Shown here: positions 51,786 to 60,751 of the stretch, one piece after another | How the letters are laid out: the number at the start of each line of letters is the position of its first letter | Position numbering within the stretch: position 1 is the stretch's first letter | DNA from: an uncultured Sphingomonadaceae bacterium | Lineage (GTDB): Bacteria > Pseudomonadota > Alphaproteobacteria > Sphingomonadales > Sphingomonadaceae | Assembly: GCA_903871605.1 (NCBI GenBank) | Contig: CAIQHF010000035.1 | Span: 31,852 to 95,851 of the forward strand | Length of the DNA stretch: 64,000 nucleotides | Direction: 5' to 3' | Translations under genes and position numbers: made by a program | Notes under the pieces: model-generated | Seen by the model: only the letters and a program-made list of their open reading frames with translations | What the model was told of the DNA's origin: nothing | Database searches by the model: none

Positions 51786-54677
51786 TCAGAAGCGGAAGGT
51801 CGCCCCCGCCAGATAGGTGGCGCCGTACTGATCGCGGATGTTGACCTCGTTGGGGTCGTTGTTGACGTAGGACACCGACTTTGAGTTGGTCAGGTTGTGG
51901 CCCTGCACATAGAGCGACAGCCCGTTCAGCATCCCGGAGTGGAAGTCGTAGCCGACCTGCGCATCCAGTGTCGTCTGCGGCTTGGTCAGGTTGGCGGTGA
52001 CCTGCGCGTTGAACAGCTGGTAGTCGCCAAGATAGGACGACCGGTGGGTCAGCGACGCGCGGGCGTTGAAGCCCCATTTCTCGAAGAAGAGCTGCGCCTG
52101 ATAGACGCTCTTCGAGAGGCCGGGCAGCGTGATCTTTGATCCGTTCGAGAATTTGATCGAGCTCTTCGCATAGGCATATTGGCCGATGACGCTAAACCCA
52201 TCGAGGACGTGCGTCAGCGTGTTGAGCGGCACGGTGGCGCTCACTTCGAAGCCTGCAACATAGCCGCTGCCGTCGTTCGTCGGTGCGGTCGAGTAGCAGG
52301 ACAGCGTCTGGCCGGCGGTGAGCGGCGTCGTGAGCAGGCTTGAGAACGCCGAGCAATCCTGTGTCGACGCCGTATTGTCCTGCGGTCCCGACCCGTTGAT
52401 GTTGCCGGAGTTGAGATTGAGATTCTGCGTCGTGAAGTTGGTGATCGACTTGTAATAGCCGGCGACCGCGATCTTGCCGGTATCGTGCGCGAAATACTTC
52501 TCCAGCGAGATGTCGCCGTTGTTCGAATAATAGGGGCGTAGTGCGGGGTTGCCGCCCTGCGCCTGCAGAACCGGCGTCTTGCCGTTGATCGGCGGAACCG
52601 TGGTGCAGCCCTGCGTGCCGCAATAGTTCACCGAATAGGAGGCGTTCTCGTCGTCCATCGTCGCACGCGCCATCGTGCGGCTGCCGCCGAGGCGGAGCAG
52701 CAGATTGTGCGCCAGCTCGATGTTGATGTTCACGATCGGCAGGACGTTGGTGTAGTTCGCGCCGCCGGTCTGCGCGACGACCGCGGTCGCCGACGTCGCG
52801 CCGTAACCCGTCGAATGCTGGTTGGAATTGACGATCTGGACGCCGAAATTGCCGGAGACGCGCTTCGATGCGACGTCGCCGTCGAAATTGGCCTGCAGAT
52901 AACCCGTCAGGATCTTCTCATCGACCCTCCAGTCGCGCGCCACGCTGCTGCCGAGCGGCTGCACCGAGGTGCGCAGCAAATTCTGCGCGGCGATCGAATT
53001 GAGCGCGATGATCCTGGTGCCGGTGACGCCATAGGGTTCGACGCTGCCCTCGATGATCGAGCTCGGGATGGCGACCGAGGTGACCTGGGCGTTGTCGTTG
53101 CCGCAACCGCCGATCGTCGCCGGCCCCGGCAGGCAGATATAATAGCCGGAATAGTTGGAGACCTTGGTCTCATCGCTGTAATTGACGCCCGCCTGCCAGC
53201 TCTTGAAGAAGCTGTTGTGGATGTCGCCTTGCAGCTCGGCGCGGAAGCCCTTCATCGTGTCCTTGAGATTGGGCACGTTGTTGAAGCCGACCTGGTTCCA
53301 CCCTTGCGGATCGGTGAGCGAAACCTGCGACGGGTCCGCGAGATTGATGTTGGTGATGTCGACGCCGTAGGTGCCGTCGGGCTTGCGCGTGATGTCCGCC
53401 GTCGCCAGCGCGCCGTTGGTCGTGCCGCCATAGATTTCATAGGTGTTGTCGTGGCGCTTGGCGTGCGAGTAATTCGCGTCGACCATCAGCTTGAGGCTGT
53501 CCGACACCGCATATTTCGCGTTCAATCCGAGCGCCAGCGTCTTGGCATCGGACGTATTGTAATCGTTGCGGAGCACCGGATCGACCAGCCACTGCTCGGA
53601 GGTCACATAGCCGTTTGCCGACTTCTCGGTGCCGGGCACCTCGCGGTCCTTGCTCCAGCTGGCGAGCGGCATCTCCCAGCCGCGCGACAACTCGTGCGTC
53701 TTGCTCTGCGTGTAGAGGCCGTCAACCGCCATCTCGAAGCGATCGTTCGGCTTCCAGGTGACGTGGCCGAAGCCCGACTGACGATAGAGCGTGTTGGTGT
53801 TGACGTAGTTCTGGATGTCGTCGGGGCCGATATTGCCCAGCGCGTCGCGGCTGGTCGGCCCGTAATAATTGCCGCTGCCGCCGCCGGTCGCCCAGTGATA
53901 GTCCTGCGTCGGATCCTGGATTGCCGAGACGCCGAACGACACGCCGATCGTGTCGTCGGCGAACTTGTGGATGACGATCGCGGAGACCTTGTAACCCTTG
54001 TTGGTGCCGTCGGGGTTGAGCTTGCCATATTGGCCGACCTCGCCCTGCACGTTGACCGCGACGGTGTTCTTCTGGGTCAGCGGGTCATAGGTCTGGAGGT
54101 CGACGGTGCCGGCAAGGCCGAAGTTCATCAGGTCCGCCGACGGCGTCTTGATCACCTCGATCTGCTGGAACAGATCGCCCGGCAACTGGCCGTAATCGAA
54201 GCGCCGATTGTCATCGACGGTCGCGACGACGCGGCCGTTGAGCGTCGTCGTGGTGTAGTCGGGGCCGAAGCCGCGGATCGAGATATATTTGGCGCGTCCG
54301 GCCGACTCCTGCACCGCAACGCCGGTCAGGCGCGACAGCGAATCGGCGATCGAGACGTCGGGCAGCTTGCCGATGTCTTCCGCCGAAATCGCCTCGATGA
54401 CGTTGACCGCACGCTTCTTGATCGTGTTGGCGTCCTGGATCGAGCGCGCATAGCCGGTGACCACGATCTCGTCGCCCGGGGGCGTGGTGGCGTCGGGCGT
54501 GCCGACGGGCGCCGTTCCCGGCGCGACCGCCTGCGCTGCACTCGCATCGCCCGTGCCCGGGGTGGTCTGCGCGAAGGCGGGGAAGGCGAGCGTCACGGCG
54601 AGCGTTGCCACGCCGGACATCAGAAATGCCTTGTTGGCCCCCGCAAGCAGGCGAGACGATGAAACGAGATCGGTCAC
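51786..54677 (-). CDS. TonB-dependent receptor of the alpha-glucan locus
   Basis: A 963-residue outer-membrane receptor from a GTG at 54677 with an excellent GGGGAGGA site. It has a signal peptide (MSGVATLAVTLAFPAFAQ), a TonB-box-like EIVVTGYARSI, a plug (VIEAISAEDIGKLPDVSIAD, KYISIRGFGPDYTTTTLNGR) and a barrel ending TYLAGATFRF. This is the large carbohydrate-type receptor family (MalA-like), not siderophore-type. Its upstream region carries a LacI-type box at 54723-54736. With GH31, GH13 and the MFS gene nearby it probably imports maltooligosaccharides. Confidence 0.92.
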   Translation of the reverse strand: MTDLVSSSRLLAGANKAFLMSGVATLAVTLAFPAFAQTTPGTGDASAAQAVAPGTAPVGTPDATTPPGDEIVVTGYARSIQDANTIKKRAVNVIEAISAEDIGKLPDVSIADSLSRLTGVAVQESAGRAKYISIRGFGPDYTTTTLNGRVVATVDDNRRFDYGQLPGDLFQQIEVIKTPSADLMNFGLAGTVDLQTYDPLTQKNTVAVNVQGEVGQYGKLNPDGTNKGYKVSAIVIHKFADDTIGVSFGVSAIQDPTQDYHWATGGGSGNYYGPTSRDALGNIGPDDIQNYVNTNTLYRQSGFGHVTWKPNDRFEMAVDGLYTQSKTHELSRGWEMPLASWSKDREVPGTEKSANGYVTSEQWLVDPVLRNDYNTSDAKTLALGLNAKYAVSDSLKLMVDANYSHAKRHDNTYEIYGGTTNGALATADITRKPDGTYGVDITNINLADPSQVSLTDPQGWNQVGFNNVPNLKDTMKGFRAELQGDIHNSFFKSWQAGVNYSDETKVSNYSGYYICLPGPATIGGCGNDNAQVTSVAIPSSIIEGSVEPYGVTGTRIIALNSIAAQNLLRTSVQPLGSSVARDWRVDEKILTGYLQANFDGDVASKRVSGNFGVQIVNSNQHSTGYGATSATAVVAQTGGANYTNVLPIVNINIELAHNLLLRLGGSRTMARATMDDENASYSVNYCGTQGCTTVPPINGKTPVLQAQGGNPALRPYYSNNGDISLEKYFAHDTGKIAVAGYYKSITNFTTQNLNLNSGNINGSGPQDNTASTQDCSAFSSLLTTPLTAGQTLSCYSTAPTNDGSGYVAGFEVSATVPLNTLTHVLDGFSVIGQYAYAKSSIKFSNGSKITLPGLSKSVYQAQLFFEKWGFNARASLTHRSSYLGDYQLFNAQVTANLTKPQTTLDAQVGYDFHSGMLNGLSLYVQGHNLTNSKSVSYVNNDPNEVNIRDQYGATYLAGATFRF

Positions 54678-54722
54678 TATATCCTCCCCAACCGCCGCGC
54701 TTGGCGCGTGCGAACTGATTTG

Positions 54723-54736
54723 TGCAATCGATTACC
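54723..54736. promoter_or_regulatory. LacI-family operator 1 (TonB receptor)
   Basis: TGCAATCGATTACC, about 46 bases upstream of the GTG start of the TonB receptor. It matches 13 of 14 positions of the box at 60460-60473 and the core of the box at 57495-57506. A -35-like TTGTCA on the minus strand (54752-54757) would put the -10 over this box. Confidence 0.8.
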
Positions 54737-54947
54737 CACATTATCCGAATTGTGACAAGGGGGCTGCAGCAAAAAATGTCGCCATGTGCACAAATTGCAA
54801 CATTGAGACATGACGGACGGCCGCCGCACAGGAGGCTCGGACCGGCGCAAGAATCTCGGCCGGCCGGTAAACGGTTGTCACGCCCTGCGGCCGACCATGC
54901 CGAGATCCTTTGGTCGACCGATCAGTTCCGCCGCGGGCGCAGCAAGC

Positions 54948-57464
54948 TTAGTCGCGGGTGACCGTGACGATCCGGTCGGACGCGATGTCCGGAAGAATCA
55001 GGTGCAACTGGTCGCCGGGTCGCTGGTCGGCAGTGACCGCATGGCCGCCGGCGGCGACGTGCGCGCCCCCCTTCCAGCCGTGGATCGTGACCGAGATCGC
55101 ATGCCACCACGGCGCAAAATGCCCCTGCCGCGCGAGGAAATGCAGCGACACGCCTTGCGGTGTGACGGTGCATGTCACGGTCTGCCGCATATAGCCCCCA
55201 CGCGTGTAGGCGAGGCTGTGGCCGTCATCGAGATACAGCGCGCCGCTGCAGTCGTCGCCGGGATAGACGTCGAGTTCGAGCGGCCCCGCGGGCGTCTCGG
55301 CGGTGCTTTGCACCAGCGGCTGCCGCGGCAGGATCGTCCCCGCGCGCACGAACACCGGCAGCAGATCGAGCCGCGGCACCTCATGGACCTTGCGCTCGGC
55401 CTGAGCAGGCCGCGGTGCCGCGGCTTGCGTCGCGGACTGGATCGGCGCCCTGTCGGGGGCGGTCGCCTCGCCTTGCACGGCAAGCCCGGACCAATAGTCG
55501 AACCACCCGCCGGTCGGCAGGCAGACGTCATAGGCCTGCGGCGACTCCGGGTTGGGCGAGGGCGCCACCAGCAGCCGGCCGCCCAGCGTGAAATCCATAT
55601 TCTGGTCGCAGGACGATCGGGTCGATCCCGGATAGTCGTAGAGGAGCGGGCGCATCAGCGGGTCGCCGAGCCGCGCGCTCTGATCGGCGAGCGCGTAGAT
55701 ATAGGGCAGCAGCCGGTAGCGCTCCTCGACATAGCGCCGACGGATCGCCAACTGCTCCGGCCCGTCGACCCACGGCTCGGCGCGGGGCGTATCCTTGGCG
55801 GAATGATCGCGGAAGACGGGGGTGAAGGCCGCGATCTCGAACCAGCGGGTGAGCAGTTCGGGGCTCGGGCCGCCGGCGAAGCCGCCGACGTCCGCGGCGC
55901 TGTAGGCGAAGCCCGACAGGCCGAGATTGATGAGCTGATGCACCGACAGCCGCAGATGGTCCCACGTCGAGCTGTTGTCGCCCGTCCAGGTCACCGCATA
56001 ACGCTGGCCGCCGGCGTAGCTCGCGCGGGTCATGACGAAAGGCCGCTCGTCGGGACGCAGCGTTTTGAGCCCGTCGAACGTCGCGCGGCTGTTCTCCATC
56101 CCGTAGACATTGTGGATCTCGGTATGGAGGGCGGTGCGCGACGCGAAGCCGTCGCCGTCGACCCGATGGACGATGTCGAGCGGCATCGTCTTGGTCGGCG
56201 TCGCGAACACCGCCGGCTCGTTCATGTCGTTCCAGAAGCCGGCGATGCCGTCGTCGAGGAAGGGGCGGAACAGCGTGCCCCACCAGCGCCGGGCCGATAC
56301 GTCGGTGAAGTCGGGGAACAGCGACGGGCCCGGCCAGACGGGCGCGACATAGACGCTGCCGTCGGGCCGATGGACGAAGTGGTTGCCGGCCGTCCCGCTA
56401 TCATAGGGCGCATAACCCTGATTGGGCAGATCGGCGATGTGCAGGTCGGTGATCGCGACCAGCTTGATGCCCTGCTTGCCCATGTCGGCCGCCAGCCCCT
56501 TCAGGTCGGGGAAGGTGACCGGGTTGGTGGTGAACGGGCGATTGCGGTCTTGATAGTCGATGTCGAGCCAGATGACGTCGGTCGGCATCTTGTCGTCGCG
56601 CAGGTGCTTGGCGATGCCGCGCACCTCGTCCGCCGACATGTAGCTGTAACGCGATTGCTGATAGCCCAGCGCCCAGAGCGGCGGCAGCGGGGCGCGGCCG
56701 GTGAGATCGGTGTAACGCCGCACCACCTGCGCGGTGGAGGGCCCGGCGATCAGATAATAGTCGATCGGTCCATCCGGTGCGCCGATCGCGACGGTCGCCG
56801 GATCGGCGTGCGCGAAATCGAACGAGGCGCGCCATGTATTGTCGAGGAACAGGCCGTAGCTGCCGCCCTCGCCGCCAACGCCGATGAAGAACGGGATCGA
56901 CTTGTAGATCGGATCGTCGCTGCCCGAGAAGCCGAATGCGTCGGTGTTCCAGTCGACGAAGCTGCGCCCGCGCCGGTCGGCGGAACCGCCCGTCTTGTCG
57001 CCGAGCGCATAATAGGATTCGCCCTGCGGCGCCTCCTGCCGAAGCGTGAACGAGGTGCCCGAAAGCGACATCGGATCGGCGGCGTCGCGCACGATTCGTC
57101 GCCCGTCGGCGGTGGTCACGGTCATCCGCAAGGTGCCCGGATCGAATCGGACGCGGAGATCGGGCGTGGCGAACCCGTCGGGCATGGCGGTGACGGCGAC
57201 GTGTAGGCTGCGGACATCGGCGGGGACGGCCCAGCTCGCATCTTCGGGCAGCGTTCCGTCGCGTCCGACCCTGACCCGCACGATATCGTCGGTAAGCGCC
57301 GTCACGCGCATCACAACGGGGCCCTGGCGCAGCTCTATCCCGTCCTTGAGCGGCGCGGTCGATGAGGTGGGCGCGGCGGCGGCGGCGATGGCGGGCGCCA
57401 TGCAGGCGCAGGCCGATGCAAGCAGCATGGCCACGGCGCGGCGGCCGATCGACGGTTTGCGCAT
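54948..57464 (-). CDS. Glycoside hydrolase family 31 (alpha-glucosidase-type)
   Basis: An 838-residue exported enzyme with a signal peptide (RRAVAMLLASACACMAPAIA). The GH31 nucleophile is Asp413 in FWNDMNEP, and the acid/base candidate is Asp496 in WTGDNSSTWDHLR; RASYAGGQRYAVTW and YSYMSADEVRGIA are also typical. It hydrolyses alpha-glucosides, or alpha-xylosides in some relatives, outside the cytoplasm. ATG 57464 has GGGGGAGTT upstream. A perfect LacI-type palindrome lies 31 bases before the start. It likely cleaves oligosaccharides admitted by the receptor. Confidence 0.93.
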   Translation of the reverse strand: MRKPSIGRRAVAMLLASACACMAPAIAAAAAPTSSTAPLKDGIELRQGPVVMRVTALTDDIVRVRVGRDGTLPEDASWAVPADVRSLHVAVTAMPDGFATPDLRVRFDPGTLRMTVTTADGRRIVRDAADPMSLSGTSFTLRQEAPQGESYYALGDKTGGSADRRGRSFVDWNTDAFGFSGSDDPIYKSIPFFIGVGGEGGSYGLFLDNTWRASFDFAHADPATVAIGAPDGPIDYYLIAGPSTAQVVRRYTDLTGRAPLPPLWALGYQQSRYSYMSADEVRGIAKHLRDDKMPTDVIWLDIDYQDRNRPFTTNPVTFPDLKGLAADMGKQGIKLVAITDLHIADLPNQGYAPYDSGTAGNHFVHRPDGSVYVAPVWPGPSLFPDFTDVSARRWWGTLFRPFLDDGIAGFWNDMNEPAVFATPTKTMPLDIVHRVDGDGFASRTALHTEIHNVYGMENSRATFDGLKTLRPDERPFVMTRASYAGGQRYAVTWTGDNSSTWDHLRLSVHQLINLGLSGFAYSAADVGGFAGGPSPELLTRWFEIAAFTPVFRDHSAKDTPRAEPWVDGPEQLAIRRRYVEERYRLLPYIYALADQSARLGDPLMRPLLYDYPGSTRSSCDQNMDFTLGGRLLVAPSPNPESPQAYDVCLPTGGWFDYWSGLAVQGEATAPDRAPIQSATQAAAPRPAQAERKVHEVPRLDLLPVFVRAGTILPRQPLVQSTAETPAGPLELDVYPGDDCSGALYLDDGHSLAYTRGGYMRQTVTCTVTPQGVSLHFLARQGHFAPWWHAISVTIHGWKGGAHVAAGGHAVTADQRPGDQLHLILPDIASDRIVTVTRD

Positions 57465-57494
57465 AACTCCCCCAAATTCTCTTATTGTCGTTGA

Positions 57495-57506
57495 GCAATC
57501 GATTGC
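57495..57506. promoter_or_regulatory. LacI-family operator 2 (GH31)
   Basis: GCAATCGATTGC is a perfect 12-base palindrome 31 bases upstream of GH31, the most symmetric of three related boxes in this locus. It lies just downstream of the LacI gene's stop, so it is positioned for GH31 control. Confidence 0.85.
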
Positions 57507-57540
57507 ACAGTGCGCGGACGCGACCCGGACGTCAAGATCA

Positions 57541-58539
57541 TCACGCCGATTGCCGGTGGATGATCGACAGCGGGATCTGCGCGGACGGCGCGTCCTCGCC
57601 CTGCATCCGCCGGAACAGAAGATCGACCATCAGCGAGGCGGCGAGTGTGAGATCCTGTCGGATCGTGGTGAGCGGCGGGACGGTATGCGCGGCGACGGTG
57701 ACGTCGTCATAGCCCACCACGGCAACGTCGTGCGGCACGCTGCGTCCGCGCTGCGACAGTTCGTTCAGCGCCTTCATCGCGATCATATCCGAGGCGGCGA
57801 CGATGCCGTCGATGTCGGGATATCGATCGAGCGCGGCATAGAGGTCGCGCGCATCCGCCTCGAACGCGAACGGCACCGGGATGTGCGGTCCGGGTACGAC
57901 ACCCGCCTCGCGATGCGCCTCGAGATAGCCCTGGTGCCGCGCGACCAGTTCGGGCGTGTCCATCATCCCGGCGAAGGCGATGCGACGCCGGCCCGCGGCG
58001 AGCAGATGCGTCGTGCTGAGCTTCCCGCCACGACGATTGTCGGTGCCGACGCAGCAATAGGGCTCGTCCTGCGTCTCGCCCCATACGACGAGCGGCCGAT
58101 AGGTGCGCGCCGCCTCGCGAAGCACCGCATCCTGGTCGGACTGGCAGAGCACGATGATCCCGTCCGCCCGGCCGCTGTGCGCGATCTCTGCCAGCCAGCC
58201 GCCATCGGATGGCGCCACTGCGGACAGCAGCATGGCATGGTCGCGGCGCGCGAGTTCGTCCATGAGCTGGCCGATCAAGGTCGTGTAGAACGGATCCGAG
58301 ATGCGTTGCGCGCTCTGATGGCCGAGCGGCACGACGGTTGCGATCGCCCGCGTCCGCCCGAGCCGAAGATTGCGCGCGGTCTGGTTCAACCGGAAGCCGT
58401 GTTGCTCGACGATCGCCATGACGCGCGCGCGCGTCGCCTCGCTGATCCGCGGATTGCCCGAAAGTGCGCGCGACACCGTGGCCGGCGTCACCCCCGCGAG
58501 CGTCGCGATATCGGCGAGCGTTGTGAGCGGTTTCATCAT
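57541..58539 (-). CDS. LacI-family transcriptional regulator of the alpha-glucan locus
   Basis: A 332-residue regulator, beginning at ATG 58539 (58536 also possible), with the LacI helix-turn-helix TLADIATLAGVTPATVSRAL followed by the hinge (MAIVEQHGFRLNQTARNLRL) and a periplasmic-binding-like effector domain (DGIVAASDMIAMKALNE, GYDDVTVAAHTVPPLTTIRQ). It most probably represses the three boxes around it and is released by a maltose-type sugar. The frame is open further upstream but without family sequence. It lies between the amylase and GH31 genes on the same strand. Confidence 0.93.
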   Translation of the reverse strand: MMKPLTTLADIATLAGVTPATVSRALSGNPRISEATRARVMAIVEQHGFRLNQTARNLRLGRTRAIATVVPLGHQSAQRISDPFYTTLIGQLMDELARRDHAMLLSAVAPSDGGWLAEIAHSGRADGIIVLCQSDQDAVLREAARTYRPLVVWGETQDEPYCCVGTDNRRGGKLSTTHLLAAGRRRIAFAGMMDTPELVARHQGYLEAHREAGVVPGPHIPVPFAFEADARDLYAALDRYPDIDGIVAASDMIAMKALNELSQRGRSVPHDVAVVGYDDVTVAAHTVPPLTTIRQDLTLAASLMVDLLFRRMQGEDAPSAQIPLSIIHRQSA

Positions 58540-58582
58540 GCGTGCCTGTTTTGAAGGGTTTGGCACGAGAAGGCGAGTGTCC

Positions 58583-60418
58583 TCATTTCAGGGGCTTGGC
58601 CTCGCATATCGCGTAATCCAGTGGCGCGAGATCGAGCGCAATGCTGCCTGGAGCCGCAGCGCTTGCCGGGCAGCTGCCGCGCAGCGAGACGAAGCGGCTG
58701 CTGTCGACCTTCACCTGCACATGCCGGTGGATCGGCGCCGTCGAGGTATTGAACGCGATCAAGATCTCGCGGCCATTGACGGGATCGATCCGCGATACCG
58801 CGAACAGCCCGGGCCGGTCTTCCGAAGCCCGCGTGATCTGGCGCCCCTCGGTCAGCGCGGGATGGGCGGTCCTGATGCGCGCCAGTTCCGCTATCCCGCC
58901 GAACAGCGGCCCGCTCGCCTCGAAATGGTCGCGGGCTCCCGTCTCGCCCGTGCCGATCAGATGCTCGGCGTTGTAGCTGGGGACGCCGCTCCGGAACATG
59001 TCTTCGCGGCCGGCGCGGTCCTCGCCGCCCGAAAAGCCCTGCTCGTCACCATAATAGATCGCCGGCACGCCGCGCAGCGTGAGCAGCATCGCATAGGCGA
59101 GCGTCACCCGCCGGCGCATCTCGTCGTCGCCGATGTCGGGATGCGCCTTGAGCACGAGCGAGGCGAAACGGCCATTATCGTGATTGCTGATGAAGGTGGT
59201 CAATTGCCGCGCCGCCGCCTCGCCACCGCGATAGAGCGCGTCCTCGGCGAAGAGATCCGACAATTCCTCGGTGCCCTTGCCCTCGGCCACCGTGTCGATC
59301 ACCGCCCTGCGGAAGGCGAAGTCGAGCACCGCGGGCAGATGATCGACCTGCGTGTAGCGGGCGAGATAGCCGGGATCCATCCGGTCGATATTGACCTCGC
59401 CGAAGATATGGAAATTGGGGATGCCGTCGGCCTTGGCCCGCGCCAATATGGCGGGCACGAAGGCCTGCCAGAAGGCCGGATCGACATGGCGTGCGGTATC
59501 GATCCGATAGCCGTCGATTCCGTAGCGATCGATCCACCCGGCATAGATGTCGATGAACCCCTGGACAACGCGCGGATTCTCGGTGAACAGATCGTCGAGC
59601 CCGCCGAAATCCCCCATCGTCGCGCTTTCGCCCGTGAAGCTCGTGTCGCCCCGGTTGTGATAATAGATGGGATTATTGAGCCAATCGGGGGCCTTCACAT
59701 GCGCCTCGCCCGCCGGCAAATACGGCGTGTAGGCATAGTCCGGACGCGTCAGCCGTGCGAAATTGGCGGCGCTGCCGTCATCGTCGCCGGCAAAGCCGGC
59801 GTTGATCGCCTGCCCGTCCGCGCCGCCCTGGCGCTGATAGGGATAGTCGGCGCGGCTCCGGTAGGCGCAGGGGTGCCTCGGGCACTCGCGATACTGGATC
59901 ACGTCGGCGGTGTGGTTGACGACGATGTCGAGGATGACCTTGAGACCGCGGGCATGGGCTGCGCGTACCAATGCTGCGAAATCCTCGTCGCTGCCGAAAT
60001 GCGGATCGACATGCGTGAAGTCGGTGATCCAATAGCCATGGTAGCCCGCCGAGGCATGCGGAGCCTCGCCCTGCACCGGCTTGTTGCGGAAGATGGGCGC
60101 GATCCAGATCGTCGTCGCGCCGAGCGCGCGGATGTAATCGAGGCGCTTGATCACGCCTTTCAGATCGCCGCCATGGTAGAAACCCGAATCGGCGGGATCG
60201 AAGCCGGTCAGCATCCGATCGCCGACGAGGCCGCCGCGATCATTGCCCGCATCGCCATTCTCGAACCGGTCGGGCAGCAGGAAGTAGATCACTTCGTCTT
60301 GCGGCAGGCGCGCCCTGACGGCGGCAAGGTCCGGCGCGGGCGGGGGGGCTGCGTGCGTTGCTGCGGCCGACGCTGCCAAAAGCGCAAGCAGCATCGCTGG
60401 CTTTCCTATCCGCATCAT
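58583..60418 (-). CDS. Glycoside hydrolase family 13 alpha-amylase-type enzyme
   Basis: A 611-residue exported GH13 enzyme. Signal peptide (MLLALLAASAAATHA), then catalytic barrel: region I DIVVNHTAD, nucleophile Asp307 in YRIDTARH, acid Glu341 in IFGEVN, and third acid Asp414 in ISNHDN. A cysteine-bearing loop (RECPRHPC) may form a disulfide. The size and the neighbouring receptor suggest maltodextrin or cyclomaltodextrin hydrolysis in the periplasm. ATG at 60418 (second ATG at 60415) with GGGGGAGA. A LacI-type box is 42 bases upstream. Confidence 0.93.
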   Translation of the reverse strand: MMRIGKPAMLLALLAASAAATHAAPPPAPDLAAVRARLPQDEVIYFLLPDRFENGDAGNDRGGLVGDRMLTGFDPADSGFYHGGDLKGVIKRLDYIRALGATTIWIAPIFRNKPVQGEAPHASAGYHGYWITDFTHVDPHFGSDEDFAALVRAAHARGLKVILDIVVNHTADVIQYRECPRHPCAYRSRADYPYQRQGGADGQAINAGFAGDDDGSAANFARLTRPDYAYTPYLPAGEAHVKAPDWLNNPIYYHNRGDTSFTGESATMGDFGGLDDLFTENPRVVQGFIDIYAGWIDRYGIDGYRIDTARHVDPAFWQAFVPAILARAKADGIPNFHIFGEVNIDRMDPGYLARYTQVDHLPAVLDFAFRRAVIDTVAEGKGTEELSDLFAEDALYRGGEAAARQLTTFISNHDNGRFASLVLKAHPDIGDDEMRRRVTLAYAMLLTLRGVPAIYYGDEQGFSGGEDRAGREDMFRSGVPSYNAEHLIGTGETGARDHFEASGPLFGGIAELARIRTAHPALTEGRQITRASEDRPGLFAVSRIDPVNGREILIAFNTSTAPIHRHVQVKVDSSRFVSLRGSCPASAAAPGSIALDLAPLDYAICEAKPLK

Positions 60419-60751
60419 TCTCCCCCGATGTTTTTTCTCGGAGCGAGTGTGGCGGGTTGTGCAATCGATTACAAGCCGCCTAAGACGGAGCCAAGATCGC
60501 GCGACAAGCGATCATCGCGGAGAGGGGAAGGAAGGGATTGGTGACAGGAACTCTTCGTTCCTCCCATTCGCTGGGCGTCATGGCGCCCGCCCCAGACGTT
60601 CGCGATGCCGGTAGCGGTCGCGAAGATACTCATGACGGGTCCGCTGCTTCCGCCGCGCGTCGTGCTGGGCGGAGCGTGAATGATTTCGAGCGACTTGACG
60701 GGAGAGGCAACCCCTCGAACGACAGCTCGCGGATGACAGAGACGGAGAGGG
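60419..60751. other. Divergent control region between GH13 and MFS transporter
   Basis: It contains the LacI-type box at 60460-60473 and presumably promoters in both directions. The part from 60500 to 60750 has frames without family character and shows no second box. Confidence 0.6.
60460..60473. promoter_or_regulatory. LacI-family operator 3 (GH13 / MFS)
   Basis: TGCAATCGATTACA, 42 bases upstream of the GH13 start and about 280 upstream of the MFS start. It shares 13 of 14 bases with operator 1 and the palindromic core with operator 2. It probably serves GH13 and perhaps the transporter. Confidence 0.8.

Noticed and set aside
54810..57206. Long open frame on the plus strand across GH31
   Set aside because: Antisense shadow of a gene with intact GH31 catalytic motifs.
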